DNA of 64,000 nt from Segatella copri (lineage in GTDB: Bacteria; Bacteroidota; Bacteroidia; Bacteroidales; Bacteroidaceae), in the NCBI RefSeq assembly GCF_002224675.1, contig NZ_NMPZ01000004.1, positions 62,001 to 126,000 on the forward strand. The letters run 5' to 3'. Of this stretch, positions 18,235 to 27,800 are shown piece by piece. The notes beneath the pieces were generated by a model, which was not told the origin of the DNA, did no database searches, and was given only the letters and a program-made list of their open reading frames with translations. Position 1 is the stretch's first letter. The number at the start of each line of letters is the position of its first letter. The translations under genes and the position numbers were made by a program.

Positions 18235-18782
18235 TATTAAATGATACTATAATTGATGATATTAAAATAAAGTTTGGACTTATGTTTGATAAGGCCGCAG
18301 ATTTTGGTCTGTTATCATCTTATATATATAAGGATACTGGACGAACTATTGGCGTAACAACCCTAAAGCGCCTATTTAATTACATCAATGATGAGAGAAA
18401 AACGAGCGAGTACACTCTTAATACAATAGCATTGTATATGGGGTATAAATCTTGGGACATTTATTCTTCTTCAAAGATGCTAGATAGTGAATGGGGATAT
18501 AAAGATGAAACTGTCTATATCAATGCCTTAGAGGTTGGTACGAGAATAATGATTCAGTATTTGAACCGAGTTGTGAACTTTGATGTTTGTGCAATAGATG
18601 GGCAAAATGTTCTTAAAGTTACTTCAACCCAGAATAGCAGTTTGAAAGAAGGGGATATTCTTTTTGTTTGTAAAATAAAAAAGGGTGATATTCTGGAGGC
18701 GAATAAAGTGCTTAGAGGGTTAAAAGTTGGCAATTATAGAACTAATGGAGAGATCAAAGTTATAGAGATTGTCAATAGTTGA
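18231..18782 (+). CDS. Small protein with Bacteroidetes HTH-like N-terminus, last gene of the operon
   Basis: A 183-residue protein. Residues ~30-85 contain IGVTTLKRLFNYINDERKTS followed by TLNTIALYMGYKSW. I know this N-terminal helical module from many Bacteroidetes proteins, where it resembles a DNA-binding helical bundle. The C-terminal half (about 100-180) reads as a small beta barrel (VCAIDGQNVLKVTSTQNSSL…GDILFVCKIKKGD), without catalytic motifs. It is coupled to the PP2C gene by a 4-bp overlap and followed by a strong terminator. A regulator or phospho-target is plausible; no named family is recognised. Confidence 0.65.
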   Translation: MILNDTIIDDIKIKFGLMFDKAADFGLLSSYIYKDTGRTIGVTTLKRLFNYINDERKTSEYTLNTIALYMGYKSWDIYSSSKMLDSEWGYKDETVYINALEVGTRIMIQYLNRVVNFDVCAIDGQNVLKVTSTQNSSLKEGDILFVCKIKKGDILEANKVLRGLKVGNYRTNGEIKVIEIVNS

Positions 18783-18792
18783 AAATGCAATA

Positions 18793-18838
18793 AACAAAAA
18801 CAAAGTCATCTGTTTGAGCAGATGGCTTTGTTTTTGTT
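18793..18838. terminator. Strong bidirectional intrinsic terminator
   Basis: Twenty-base arms 18793-18812 and 18819-18838 pair with a single G·U wobble around a 6-nt loop. The A-rich left arm and T-rich right arm give U-tracts on both strands. It ends the nine-gene operon and the convergent lipoprotein gene (stop at 18854). Confidence 0.92.
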
Positions 18839-18853
18839 ATACAGTTTGTGGAA

Positions 18854-19498
18854 CTACGTAGAATTATTTAATAGTTTGTCAATGCTGAATGTAAAGGTAT
18901 AATCATTCTGTACATTCTCTATCATGATTGGCATCATGATAGTCATAGTCTTGCCTACATATGATGAAGCTTGTGCATCTCTTGTGGCAGCATCGTTATA
19001 AACGCATGGTATCAAGTATTTTTCTCTCCATCCTCCATATTGGCCAGATACGAAATAGACGTTGTCTGTAGGTAAGAGTAGGTCTGATAAACTTGCACCT
19101 TTAGGTACTGTAGAGGCTGGTTGACTGTTGTTGCGCTCATTGTATTTCATGCCAGAGTGCATAACTCGACCTGTTTGGCCTTTGTAATCAACATAGCTTA
19201 TATCATCCCAATTAATTTTAAGGGTATGTCCGGACTTGTTGGTTAAATCAAAATTAAACTGTTTGGAGCCAACATACCATACGATATTGATGTAATCATC
19301 TTCATAACGATACTTGTTGGTTGTTCCATCTTGGAAATTTACTACTTTAGTATCTCCAAACTGCTGTTTTGCATTAGCAGGACTCTCTACAGTTTTTAAT
19401 CCAATAGAATAGTCTGCTACATAGCTTTTGAAAGCACCACATGAAGTCATAGCTATTAAGGCTATGGCTGTACATAAAAGATTTCCTAGTTTCTTCAT
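18854..19498 (-). CDS. Hypothetical lipoprotein
   Basis: A 214-residue protein with a lipoprotein signal: positively charged MKK, hydrophobic segment and lipobox MTSC with the acylated cysteine at residue 20. The mature part is beta-rich (FNLTNKSGHTLKINWDDISYVDYKGQTGRVMHSG…) and resembles small envelope lipoproteins of Bacteroidales of unknown function. It has its own promoter box at 19535-19542 and shares the bidirectional terminator with the defence operon. Nothing links it functionally to that operon. Confidence 0.75.
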   Translation of the reverse strand: MKKLGNLLCTAIALIAMTSCGAFKSYVADYSIGLKTVESPANAKQQFGDTKVVNFQDGTTNKYRYEDDYINIVWYVGSKQFNFDLTNKSGHTLKINWDDISYVDYKGQTGRVMHSGMKYNERNNSQPASTVPKGASLSDLLLPTDNVYFVSGQYGGWREKYLIPCVYNDAATRDAQASSYVGKTMTIMMPIMIENVQNDYTFTFSIDKLLNNST

Positions 19499-19534
19499 TA
19501 CTTATATATTTTAGAGTTGAACATTTCTAGGATG

Positions 19535-19542
19535 CAAAGATA
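19535..19542 (-). promoter_or_regulatory. -7 box TATCTTTG of the lipoprotein gene
   Basis: On the minus strand TATCTTTG fits TAnnTTTG and lies 36 bp upstream of the ATG at 19498. No clear -33 TTTG is seen at 19-21 bp. Confidence 0.55.
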
Positions 19543-20152
19543 CAATAATATTTGTTCAGTTGTATCATTTTGGCAAAACGTGGACAAACATGGATGGATA
19601 CCTCATTTAGTTTTTGTTTAAATAGGTTAGAAGAATATTCGTATTAAAAGAGCGTTACTAAATGGCATGAAATCGTGTGAAAGTATGTAAATGAAGCCTT
19701 GTTTTTGCCAACCAATTCAATTTAGTTTGAAATTATGTTGGCAAAATGTTGGCAATTTCTAAGACTAAAAAATCCCACTACGAGGTCTTTCGTACTGACA
19801 GAAAATCGTTCGTTTGACAAAACCACCTTTGCTTACTTGTAGTTGCATACGAATCGTTTTATGGTGCTCAGTTTTTACTCTGTTTCGCTTTTATTGCGTC
19901 ATGAGTAATATACTTCCAACCAAGACTTGTCCTATTCTGTTCAGTTTCATAGATGAACATTAGTTATTTTTGAATACAAAAAAAATGATAATATTTCATA
20001 AATTGCTTATTTTTTTACTATTTATACTTTTTTATCTTTTGGGGATCTATATATATAAATGTTGTTTTACCATATGAATAGCTTTGTTTATATCCAATAT
20101 ATTTACTCGAAAGAAGGAACATTTTAAGTGTATAACCACTAAATATATTTTA
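19543..20152. other. Gene-free spacer between the lipoprotein and the receiver gene
   Basis: About 610 bp without a credible gene. It is A/T-rich towards 20152. TTGGCAAAA appears around 19570 and again around 19741-19755 as short direct repeats. A moderately protein-like broken minus-strand frame near 19770-19900 may be a degenerate gene end. No terminal inverted repeats, tRNA or attachment core could be established. Confidence 0.4.
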
Positions 20153-21067
20153 CTATTTATTGTTCCTATTGATGAGGTCAAAGGCTAAATTTCCTGCCAG
20201 TTTCTCTATCGTTTGCTTCTCTTCTGTGTCGTTTGGCAGTTGATGTAGCCATGTGAGGACATTGAGAAGTTCGAAAATGGTTGATGCTACCAGGAAAGGA
20301 GCCTTGTTTGTTTTTACTTCCTCATCTATGTGCTGTCTATGAGAACCTTCATTGGCAATGGATACTAGTGAATACAGGTGTCGTTGGATATGCACAGGTA
20401 CTATATCTTGCAGCTTCTGATGTCCCAGGAACTTGCTGCATTCATTAAGGTTTGCACCGTTGAACTTGATAGCAAGGAGTCCATAGTCATACAGGTAGCT
20501 CATAATCCAGTCAAGGACTTTTCTCACTTTGTTGAATGTGTCTGCATTTGCAAACTCCCGATTCTCGTATATCTTGATGATGCTTAAAACTTCATCTGCG
20601 ATAGTCCCTTCCAGCCAGGAGAATATTTCAGGATATTTGTTCTTGATGATTCTGTTGGGCTGCTCGTTGATCGTTTGGATAATGTCATCGCAAAGTTTCT
20701 CGTCATCAGTTCCCTTTTCATAGAATACTTTGTAGATGGTTTTGAACATCTGATCGCTGAGTAGGTCTGGCTGTCCTGTTGAGATAAAGTAGGGCAATTC
20801 CTTGAATTCTTCCTTGATTCTCATAACAGCATTCTGAAGACCAGCCACACTTGCCACTTCCTGCTCGCTTTCATTAAGCACTTTAGCGTCCAATATGACA
20901 GCTTCCCAGAAGGTTGGGTTCTTGGCGTATGTGTCAAGTCCTTCTTTCTGGGTCTTGAATGGGGTAAGCTCCATGTTGTAATGAAGCTTACAGAACTTTT
21001 GGAAAGAGGTCATCTCTTCCCACTCATCGTCTATCCACAATATATGATAACTATTGCTCATTGTCAT
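20153..21067 (-). CDS. Response-regulator-like receiver protein with unknown C-terminal domain
   Basis: The N-terminal ~125 residues form a receiver domain: HILWIDDEWEE (acidic pair), AVILDAKV (phospho-acceptor Asp), YFISTGQ (conserved Ser/Thr) and VFYEKG (conserved Lys). The remaining ~165 residues are a helical domain with no HTH that I can identify (…FANADTFNKVRKVLDWIMSYLYDYG…), so the output may be protein binding rather than DNA binding. A longer frame begins at 21151, but its first ~28 residues overlap the kinase-like gene. Met at 21067 (MTMSNSYHIL) or 21061 (MSNSYHIL) fits the receiver start; either overlaps the upstream stop at 21051-21053. It is evidently the partner of the HATPase protein encoded upstream. 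Confidence 0.8.
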   Translation of the reverse strand: MTMSNSYHILWIDDEWEEMTSFQKFCKLHYNMELTPFKTQKEGLDTYAKNPTFWEAVILDAKVLNESEQEVASVAGLQNAVMRIKEEFKELPYFISTGQPDLLSDQMFKTIYKVFYEKGTDDEKLCDDIIQTINEQPNRIIKNKYPEIFSWLEGTIADEVLSIIKIYENREFANADTFNKVRKVLDWIMSYLYDYGLLAIKFNGANLNECSKFLGHQKLQDIVPVHIQRHLYSLVSIANEGSHRQHIDEEVKTNKAPFLVASTIFELLNVLTWLHQLPNDTEEKQTIEKLAGNLAFDLINRNNK

Positions 21068-23531
21068 TTCTGTATATAGGTAAATAAATACGAACGGTTG
21101 ACCAAATGGAATCCAGGTCTTTCTGTGTAAGGAGGTCGTAGTCTCCGCCATAGTGTTCTACGATGCTTCTCACAATATAGCCGCCTTCTCCTGTTCCAGC
21201 AGTGATGCCACCTTTTTCGCCCCTAAGTCCATAGCGTATCTTGTCAAGGCCCTTAGGAAAAGGTGTTCCATTGTTGGTGAAGTCGATTTGGAACATGTCT
21301 TTTTCCTCATCCACGGTGAGTTTGACCCAGATGGAATAGTCTTTTCTCTTTGGATCGGTGAATCCATGTTTGATGGCGTTACTGAATATGTTGTCACAGA
21401 GTCTCTGCAGGTCATCCTTTGCCATGAAGACGTTGATGCCTTCTGCGTAGTCTGGAATTTCTTTGAGATATTCCTGCCAGTTTTTGTCCCCATTCATGTT
21501 GAGGGATAGGAGGGTATCTGGAATGGTAAACCCATAATTTGCAAGAGCTTGGTAGTCTTGTACTATCTCAGAGTTATAGTTTTGTCCATCAGGATTGTTT
21601 TCAACCAGGTATTTATCAATATTGATGATTTCTGGTGTTCCAAACTGATCTTCTCTAGAGAAAATCTTGAGTATGGTGGTGAGAGAATCAATTGCTGTCT
21701 TCTGGTTGGCAATCTCTTCTTTCATACCCTGCATGAAGTCTTCTTCGCTCATGGAATCCTTATGGTTGATGTAATACTCCAGGTTCTTTCTGGCACTTGA
21801 CATTTGACGAAGATGTGGCATCATGTCGTGCTTGCGTGAGCGCACTTCATTGATATAGTCTGTCTTCATCTTGTCAATTACATCAAGAAGACCGGTCTCT
21901 TTTGCCTTGGCCATGGCTTCCTGCTGGCATGCCTCTTTGTATAGAGTCTTCTGAGTGCTTATGTCTTCTGGCAACGCCAGTTTATACTTCATAATCGTAT
22001 TCTTTGAAATATGAGGTATAATACCAGTTCCACCGATTTTAGCCTTACTCAGTACCATGCAAAGATACTCGATGTCAATCTCCATTTCTGGAATAATGGC
22101 AAGTACGTTCTTTGCCAACCAAACAGGGGATTGCTCGGAAGCCTTGATGATGGATGGCTTGAGATTTCTCACCATGGACATAATGATTGCAGTTTGCTTT
22201 AGCTTTGCGCAACCTTTAACGTTATCACTATCGTTGAGAGCCTGTTGGGATATATAAGGCTTTGACCAATCATTGCTCAAATCTGTCACTTTCAGCATCT
22301 TGCCTTTGTCTGCTTCCGTACCTTTTATGCAAGAAGGAATCTCTACGATTTCCTCCAAGGCTACAGCCCTATATCCCTCTGGAATCTCCAACTCTTCGTG
22401 CTGAAGGTATTGGGTTAAGTCCCAGGTGTAGTCATATTCTCTGATATCATCATATGATATAGAGACAGAAACCTTTGGCTGGTCAGTGTGATATGCAGTC
22501 ATTATCTTCTCAATGTCAAGGTGAATGTTGCCGTCACTCTTATCATACATTTTCGAAGCATCAATGAACCTGATGGCATTTTCATACTGAGGGTTCTTTC
22601 TCAGGATGACACAGGTTAGCGGTATGCTGGTATATGAGAGGATTCCTTTAGGCAAAAGAATAACCGCATCAACAATGTGCTTTTCCATAGCCCACATTCT
22701 GAATCTCTTTTGCTCGCCATTTGCCCACTGTATGTTTGGAGTCATGAAATATACACCAGTACCATCCTCTGATGTGGTCTCAAGAAAACGGTTAGCAGCT
22801 ACCAGTTCTGCCAGTTCTCTCTTGTTGCCATTTGCGGCTGCATGTTCATCCTGCATCTGCATTTTCATTCCGAGTGGTGGGTAGGAGATAATGGCATCAT
22901 ACAGCTCGTTAGTCCATGACGTGTTAGAGTCATTCGTAAAATCTACAGAATCCAGCTTATCAGCCAGTCCCAGTCTGATTCTTCCCAAGAGCCATATCTC
23001 TTGATTGATTTCCACAGCATCTATATACTCGTAGTTCTCCATATCAGTGCCAAACTCCATCATTCCACCAAATGGAACAAATATGGATTTTTCTTTAGGA
23101 GAAATGAGTGACTCTATAAGTGCACAGATGTATCTTGGCGTATAGAATTCCTCTGCATATTTATTTGAGATAGTCTGTTCGATGCAGAAATCCAACCAAT
23201 CAAGATATTCACCTTCTGAATAGGATGTACTACAGATCATCTGCATGGCTTGATTGATGAACTTGATGTTTATCTTTGAGATGGTTCTAATGAATACACC
23301 CTCTGCTTCTTCATACAAGTCATCATCACTATCCAGCAGTTCAAACAGAGGCTGATTATATTCAAAAGAATCAACCAGCTTGGCTTTTTGCTTTTTGATA
23401 TATAGCAAAATGCCTACTAAAGTTGAAATTTCAACTCCAGACAATCCCGTTGTTTTCAGGGTACCAATTACCTGATTCATTACAGACTTTGTCTCATTGC
23501 TCACTACAAGATTCTTCCTCATTTCAATCAA
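21051..23531 (-). CDS. Methyltransferase-fold / HsdS-like / histidine-kinase fusion
   Basis: An 826-residue protein with an unusual order. Residues ~100-380 follow HsdM architecture (EEFYTPRYI at 127-135), but motif I is FVPFGGMMEF (151-160) instead of DPxxGSGG, and motif IV is YPPL (217-220) instead of NPPF. A catalytically dead sensor is therefore likely. Residues ~385-550 look like a single HsdS target-recognition domain (GKMLKVTDLS…GGTGIIPHISKNTIMKYKLALP). Residues ~555-826 are kinase-like: a DHp-like helix with KHDMMPHL (candidate His568), an N-box LCDNIFSNAIKHGF and a G-box GTGEGGYIVRSIVEHYGG. It overlaps the receiver gene. An operator and promoter lie immediately upstream (23561-23597). 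Met4 is an alternative start. Confidence 0.82.
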   Translation of the reverse strand: MIEMRKNLVVSNETKSVMNQVIGTLKTTGLSGVEISTLVGILLYIKKQKAKLVDSFEYNQPLFELLDSDDDLYEEAEGVFIRTISKINIKFINQAMQMICSTSYSEGEYLDWLDFCIEQTISNKYAEEFYTPRYICALIESLISPKEKSIFVPFGGMMEFGTDMENYEYIDAVEINQEIWLLGRIRLGLADKLDSVDFTNDSNTSWTNELYDAIISYPPLGMKMQMQDEHAAANGNKRELAELVAANRFLETTSEDGTGVYFMTPNIQWANGEQKRFRMWAMEKHIVDAVILLPKGILSYTSIPLTCVILRKNPQYENAIRFIDASKMYDKSDGNIHLDIEKIMTAYHTDQPKVSVSISYDDIREYDYTWDLTQYLQHEELEIPEGYRAVALEEIVEIPSCIKGTEADKGKMLKVTDLSNDWSKPYISQQALNDSDNVKGCAKLKQTAIIMSMVRNLKPSIIKASEQSPVWLAKNVLAIIPEMEIDIEYLCMVLSKAKIGGTGIIPHISKNTIMKYKLALPEDISTQKTLYKEACQQEAMAKAKETGLLDVIDKMKTDYINEVRSRKHDMMPHLRQMSSARKNLEYYINHKDSMSEEDFMQGMKEEIANQKTAIDSLTTILKIFSREDQFGTPEIINIDKYLVENNPDGQNYNSEIVQDYQALANYGFTIPDTLLSLNMNGDKNWQEYLKEIPDYAEGINVFMAKDDLQRLCDNIFSNAIKHGFTDPKRKDYSIWVKLTVDEEKDMFQIDFTNNGTPFPKGLDKIRYGLRGEKGGITAGTGEGGYIVRSIVEHYGGDYDLLTQKDLDSIWSTVRIYLPIYRNDNEQ

Positions 23532-23560
23532 AAATTAAGTTACACATCAATTAACGAGTG

Positions 23561-23568
23561 CAAAGGTA
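23561..23568 (-). promoter_or_regulatory. -7 box TACCTTTG of the methylase-fold kinase operon
   Basis: On the minus strand TACCTTTG matches TAnnTTTG and lies 29 bp before the ATG at 23531. The 21-bp dyad at 23577-23597 ends 8 bp upstream of it, so a bound protein would cover the -33 region. The promoter lies against the 3' end of the WYL gene. Confidence 0.75.
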
Positions 23569-24591
23569 CTAAGGCTCTGTGCAGTCATTCTGCACAGATA
23601 AATATTTCTTGAGATTTTCTTCAATTTTACCCTTAATTGTGTCTCTCAGGCTTTGAGGAGAAAGAACTTCTACGTCTGGTATGAATGAGAATATCAGCTG
23701 GTCCAGCTCCTTGTTGGGCTTGACCTTGATGGTGATGGTTCTTTCTTCCTGATTCACTTCCTGTGATTGGTGGAGAGGTTTGGATACAATATAAGGAAAA
23801 CGATTTTCCGAGAATCTAAGTACCACGGTTTCGATGTCACCCTTTGGTACAGTTACTCCAATGACATCGTCGAAATAGGTGTCGAAATTGATCTGAGTAT
23901 TATTGCAGAACGGAACATCTACTTTCTTGAATGAAACGATTCTGTCTAATGCATAATTGCCAATTGTATCATATTCGGCGCTTTTTCCGAGCAGGAACCA
24001 TCTGTTATTATATTGCTTCACGTAGTAGGGATGGCATATAGTCTCGAACTCATGACCTTTGAATGTGCGATAGTGAAGTTTGAGAGGTTGGTGGTTGACT
24101 GTAGCATCAATGATGCCAGAAAGATTTTCTAATCCCTGAAGTTTATCATTTTGCTCAAAGGAAATGAGATTCTCCGCATTGGCCTTTACCCCAAAGCGGT
24201 ATTCCAGATTTGAGATGACCTCTTCAAGCCATGCTGTAGCTGGTGTTCCTCTATAGCGTCCCAGCATTTGAATGGTTGAACGCAGATTGTTCACCTCTTC
24301 AATGGACATCTCATTATTATATATGGTGAAGTTTGGATCTTCATATCTATAATATGATTTTTTGCCCACAGCCATTGGATAGGCCTTTATAGGTGCATCA
24401 AAGGTTACTCTATCGCGCATATACTTAATGTCAGCACGTATTTGGCGAGTACTAACTTCGATACCTGTCAGGTCATAGAGGGCGTCATTTACCTTCTCTT
24501 TGAGGTCCTCGAAAGTATATTTATGCTTAAAGTCACTGAAGCATCTGTCTAGTATTTGATACCTGAGTTGGGCATTTTTATTTGTTGGCAT
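23569..24591 (-). CDS. WYL-domain transcriptional regulator
   Basis: A 340-residue regulator. Residues 1-70 form a winged-HTH (QLRYQILDRCF…YTFEDLKEKVNDAL…VSTRQIRADIKYMRD). The WYL domain occupies about 150-245, with LHYRTFKG, CHPYYVKQYNNRWFLLG and YALDRI. The C-terminal WCX domain (about 255-335) has ETVVLRFSENRFPYIVSKP. WYL proteins of this layout (BrxR/CapW-like) repress defence operons by binding inverted repeats. A matching dyad lies in the last codons of this gene, directly before the downstream kinase operon, and another lies 146-166 bp upstream of its own start. It has its own promoter (24673-24680). It is a strong candidate for the regulator of the dyad regulon. Confidence 0.9.
   Translation of the reverse strand: MPTNKNAQLRYQILDRCFSDFKHKYTFEDLKEKVNDALYDLTGIEVSTRQIRADIKYMRDRVTFDAPIKAYPMAVGKKSYYRYEDPNFTIYNNEMSIEEVNNLRSTIQMLGRYRGTPATAWLEEVISNLEYRFGVKANAENLISFEQNDKLQGLENLSGIIDATVNHQPLKLHYRTFKGHEFETICHPYYVKQYNNRWFLLGKSAEYDTIGNYALDRIVSFKKVDVPFCNNTQINFDTYFDDVIGVTVPKGDIETVVLRFSENRFPYIVSKPLHQSQEVNQEERTITIKVKPNKELDQLIFSFIPDVEVLSPQSLRDTIKGKIEENLKKYLSVQNDCTEP
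23577..23597. promoter_or_regulatory. Dyad operator A: CTGTGCAG-N5-CTGCACAG
   Basis: Perfect 8-bp inverted repeat with a 5-bp spacer, inside the last codons of the WYL gene. It ends 8 bp from the TACCTTTG box of the methylase-fold kinase operon. This geometry is shared with operators D and E. Confidence 0.8.
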
Positions 24592-24672
24592 GATTGTCAG
24601 CTATTATCGTTACTATTATGAAGGTATGTTGCCTTCGTCAAGTCAGAAGAATCTTGTCTATATTGACCGCTA

Positions 24673-24680
24673 CAAAGTTA
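24673..24680 (-). promoter_or_regulatory. -7 box TAACTTTG of the WYL gene
   Basis: On the minus strand TAACTTTG lies about 80 bp upstream of the WYL ATG (24591). Operator B (24737-24757) lies 56 bp further upstream. Confidence 0.55.
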
Positions 24681-24736
24681 ATCAAAAAAACACAGAATAG
24701 TTATTATCTCTTAAGAAATTAAGAGTTTTTATACTT

Positions 24737-24757
24737 CTGTGCAGTATTTGAGCACAG
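24737..24757. promoter_or_regulatory. Dyad operator B, upstream of the WYL gene
   Basis: CTGTGCAG-N5-GAGCACAG. It has the same 21-bp length as operator A, and the outer six bases of each arm are perfectly symmetric. It lies between the WYL promoter and the terminator of the helicase operon, which suggests autoregulation at a distance. Confidence 0.65.
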
Positions 24758-24803
24758 ATCTTTTCTATTATGATTTTGCCTTGCTCTTTCAAGTATAAAA
24801 ATA

Positions 24804-24826
24804 GTGCCCAGCTTTAGGCTGGACAC
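24804..24826 (-). terminator. Terminator of the Druantia-like operon
   Basis: In the minus-strand transcript GUGUCCAGC and GCUGGGCAC pair (one G·U) around a 5-nt loop and are followed by UAUUUUUAU. It lies 8 bp after the stop of the helicase gene (24834). Confidence 0.8.
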
Positions 24827-24833
24827 CATTTTC

Positions 24834-27800
24834 TTACTTTTCTTTCGCCGCTATGGTATATAATATACCACCGCTTCTGATTACTTTATTATGTAATGCA
24901 AGGCTCTGCCCCAAATTATTCTTGATCTCGCTATAGGTGATGCCTGGATTGATGCTTCGATCCAAGTCCCATCCGTATGCAATACCTCCATCAGGTCTTA
25001 TGCTGACATCGTACTTTTCTGATTGAATGGTGAGTGAACGGTAATGCGGGAGAAGCTCGTATTTGATTTCTACCGGTGTGTTCGCAATCTCACTCATACA
25101 TTTCTGGAGGAATTGGTCACAATCATTTCTCTTCTTGAAATTCTTTTCCAGAGTGAATGTGTCATCATCTTCAATGTTATAATAGGTTGGAACATAACCT
25201 GCATTCTCTTTGCTGGAACGCATGATGGTTAGTCGATCAACTTTCAGTCCATATCTTCTTTTGAGCTGCTTGATCAGACTGGCTAGCAAGATACAACCTA
25301 AAGGAGAGTTTAGATATCTATCCGAATAGTTCATGCGAACATGCTGCATACTAGATAAATATTTGCCTATTTGCTCCCATTGAGTTGGGTTACTGTCAAC
25401 AATTCCGTCTAGAAGGGTATTTGAATCCAGATCTTTCGTAATATACTCTTCAAACATTTGGCTATTTGAAGTAGTCAACTCATGGATGATAGCTTCCTTA
25501 TCAATCTTTTCAACAGTAAATTTCGGAAAATCTTCTGTTGAAATGAAGATATTGGCAGCTTGTCCCCAGCTATCATTGAAATCATTACATGCCTCATTGC
25601 TGAAATAGATTTTGTGCTCTCCGCTTTTGAAGCTCAGCATGATGAGTGGATGGACATCCTTTTGATCAGTCATGACGTAGATATCCTCCTTGTAGAGCAT
25701 GTTGAGAGCAGAAGTGAGCTGGTCGGCAGGAAGTAGTTTGAAATTTATCTTCTTGTCGAGAACATAGTTTATCTTTATATCATTTAATGACAACTCCTTT
25801 ATGTTATGTGCAAATGGGAATGTGTCTGCTTCCCAATTCTCTACTTTGCCTGATATGAATATGGAGAGAGAGTCCAGCATATTGCTTCTCATTAGATGGT
25901 AGAGTTCTGTAGTTAAATCAGAAGTTACCTTCTTTGCATCAGGACATATCTTCTTGATGTTGTCATCTACTTCTCTGCTTTCCACTTCCATGGTGAGCCA
26001 TGAAAGGGCTGCATGACGGTCCAGGTAGTTGAGATACCATTGGGTGTTTCTGTCAATTAAGCAATTAGTACAAGCTTTATCGCAGTTACAACCTTTCAGT
26101 GCATCGTATGCAGCTTTGAAAACTTCATCTTTATAATCAAAGAGCAGTGGAGAATAGCCGGAGCCGCCAAGAGCTGTATCATAGATGAAGATGGAATTAT
26201 AGCTCTTATTATAACCAAAGTCTATTTCTCCATCATTGATGCCAAGTATCTCTGTGAGTTTTCTGCTGAGGATTGCTCCCAGGGAATAGAGTGTATTGGG
26301 GTCTATGATAGGGTTGGAGTTGACATCATAGAACTTGATCTCTACCAGGTCTGTTTGATAGCGTCCTACAAGAAGTACATTTCTTCTGATATTTGCTCCA
26401 TCGTTTTCCGTACCTTGGCACTCTTTGCCTGCCAGGAGATGCTTATGAAGTGCTAAAGGATGCTTGTCATCTGATGCTCCTGCAAATCCGTCTTCTACCT
26501 TCATTCTACCACAATATGGGCACAAGGCATATCCATATCCCTTTCCTTTGTTATAGAATAGAATCTCAGATCCATTTGCTCCACTTCTCATCTTGAACTT
26601 AATTTCATGTTCGTTTTCTGACCATGGTTCCATTTTCAGGAGAACTGGTTGAATAAGATTCATGGCATTGTCATTTTTAAGGACACGAGTGGGCTTGGAA
26701 TCCCAGCCCACAGTGAATCCTGCCGGTTCAACAATTTCTGTGAAGTGGTTGGTTCCGATGGTCATATTTGAGAGTCCGTGCATCGTTCCCAGCTGGTGGC
26801 ATGAAGGACATTCATCCAAAGGTTTGCCATATACGATTGTTGTATAGTGGCAGTGGTCGCAATATTGGATGACATTCTTCTTTGTGCTGTCAAAGCGTGA
26901 TTTTAGTGTGATACCACTAGGTTCATAACACCATTCGTTGATAATGACTTTATTGCCGGGAGCATATGCTGAAACGGCGTGGCTCATGTGTAATGTTGGC
27001 ATCTTAGCTCCTGTCTTGCCTGCTCTGTCCAGATCTGAGGTGAATTCTACCAGTCCTGTTGGAATACCTGCTGATGGCAGGAAATTGTTCTCAGCCAGCC
27101 ATGGCATAAGAGAAGAATTGACAAAGTTATTTTTACTGTTTGTCACGGCATATCGTTGACGGGCTGGCGCTCCTTCTGTGTCCTCGATAATCTTATCATA
27201 GATTTCTACTCTTTCTCCATACTCTTTTTTAAGCTTCAGAATCTTTGCCTTACACTTTTGTGTTGAACTCTCCAAATCTTGAACGGCCAGGATGCTTCCT
27301 TTGACTAGTTCTGCATATTTGGGCAATAAGGCTTGGTAATGGCTCTGGTGATTAAGTATGTCGTCGAGGAAATCACAGAAGAGGTCGCATGATGAAACAT
27401 CTCCACCGAAGAAGTTTTCGATGGTAGCTTTCACTCTGATTCCGCCTCTGGAAGCAACATATGTAGAGAAAAGATAGCTATTGACCTGACGCTGGATGAT
27501 TTGCACACTTTCCAGTCTTACCTGTGCCATTTGAGTTATGTGTGCCATTGACCAACCTGGATTATTCCAGGCTGACATACCTATCGGATTAGGGGCACAG
27601 AAGGTTAAGGCCAACGCTTTTGTTTCCATGCGTCGTCCTGCTCGTCCTGCTCTTTGGAGATAATTTGCAGGTTTTGGTGGTACATCATTCATTACAACCT
27701 CAGAGATGCCTTTCAAATCCACACCCATTTCCATGGTTGTTGAACAGGAGAGGATATTGAGGTAGCCTTTATTAAACTGCTCCTCGTATTTGTCCAGTAC

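Noticed and set aside
1078..18782. BREX type 2/Pgl or classical type I restriction-modification
   Set aside because: A PglW-like kinase and methylase parts are present, but no PglZ phosphatase, BrxC/PglY or HsdR translocase was found.
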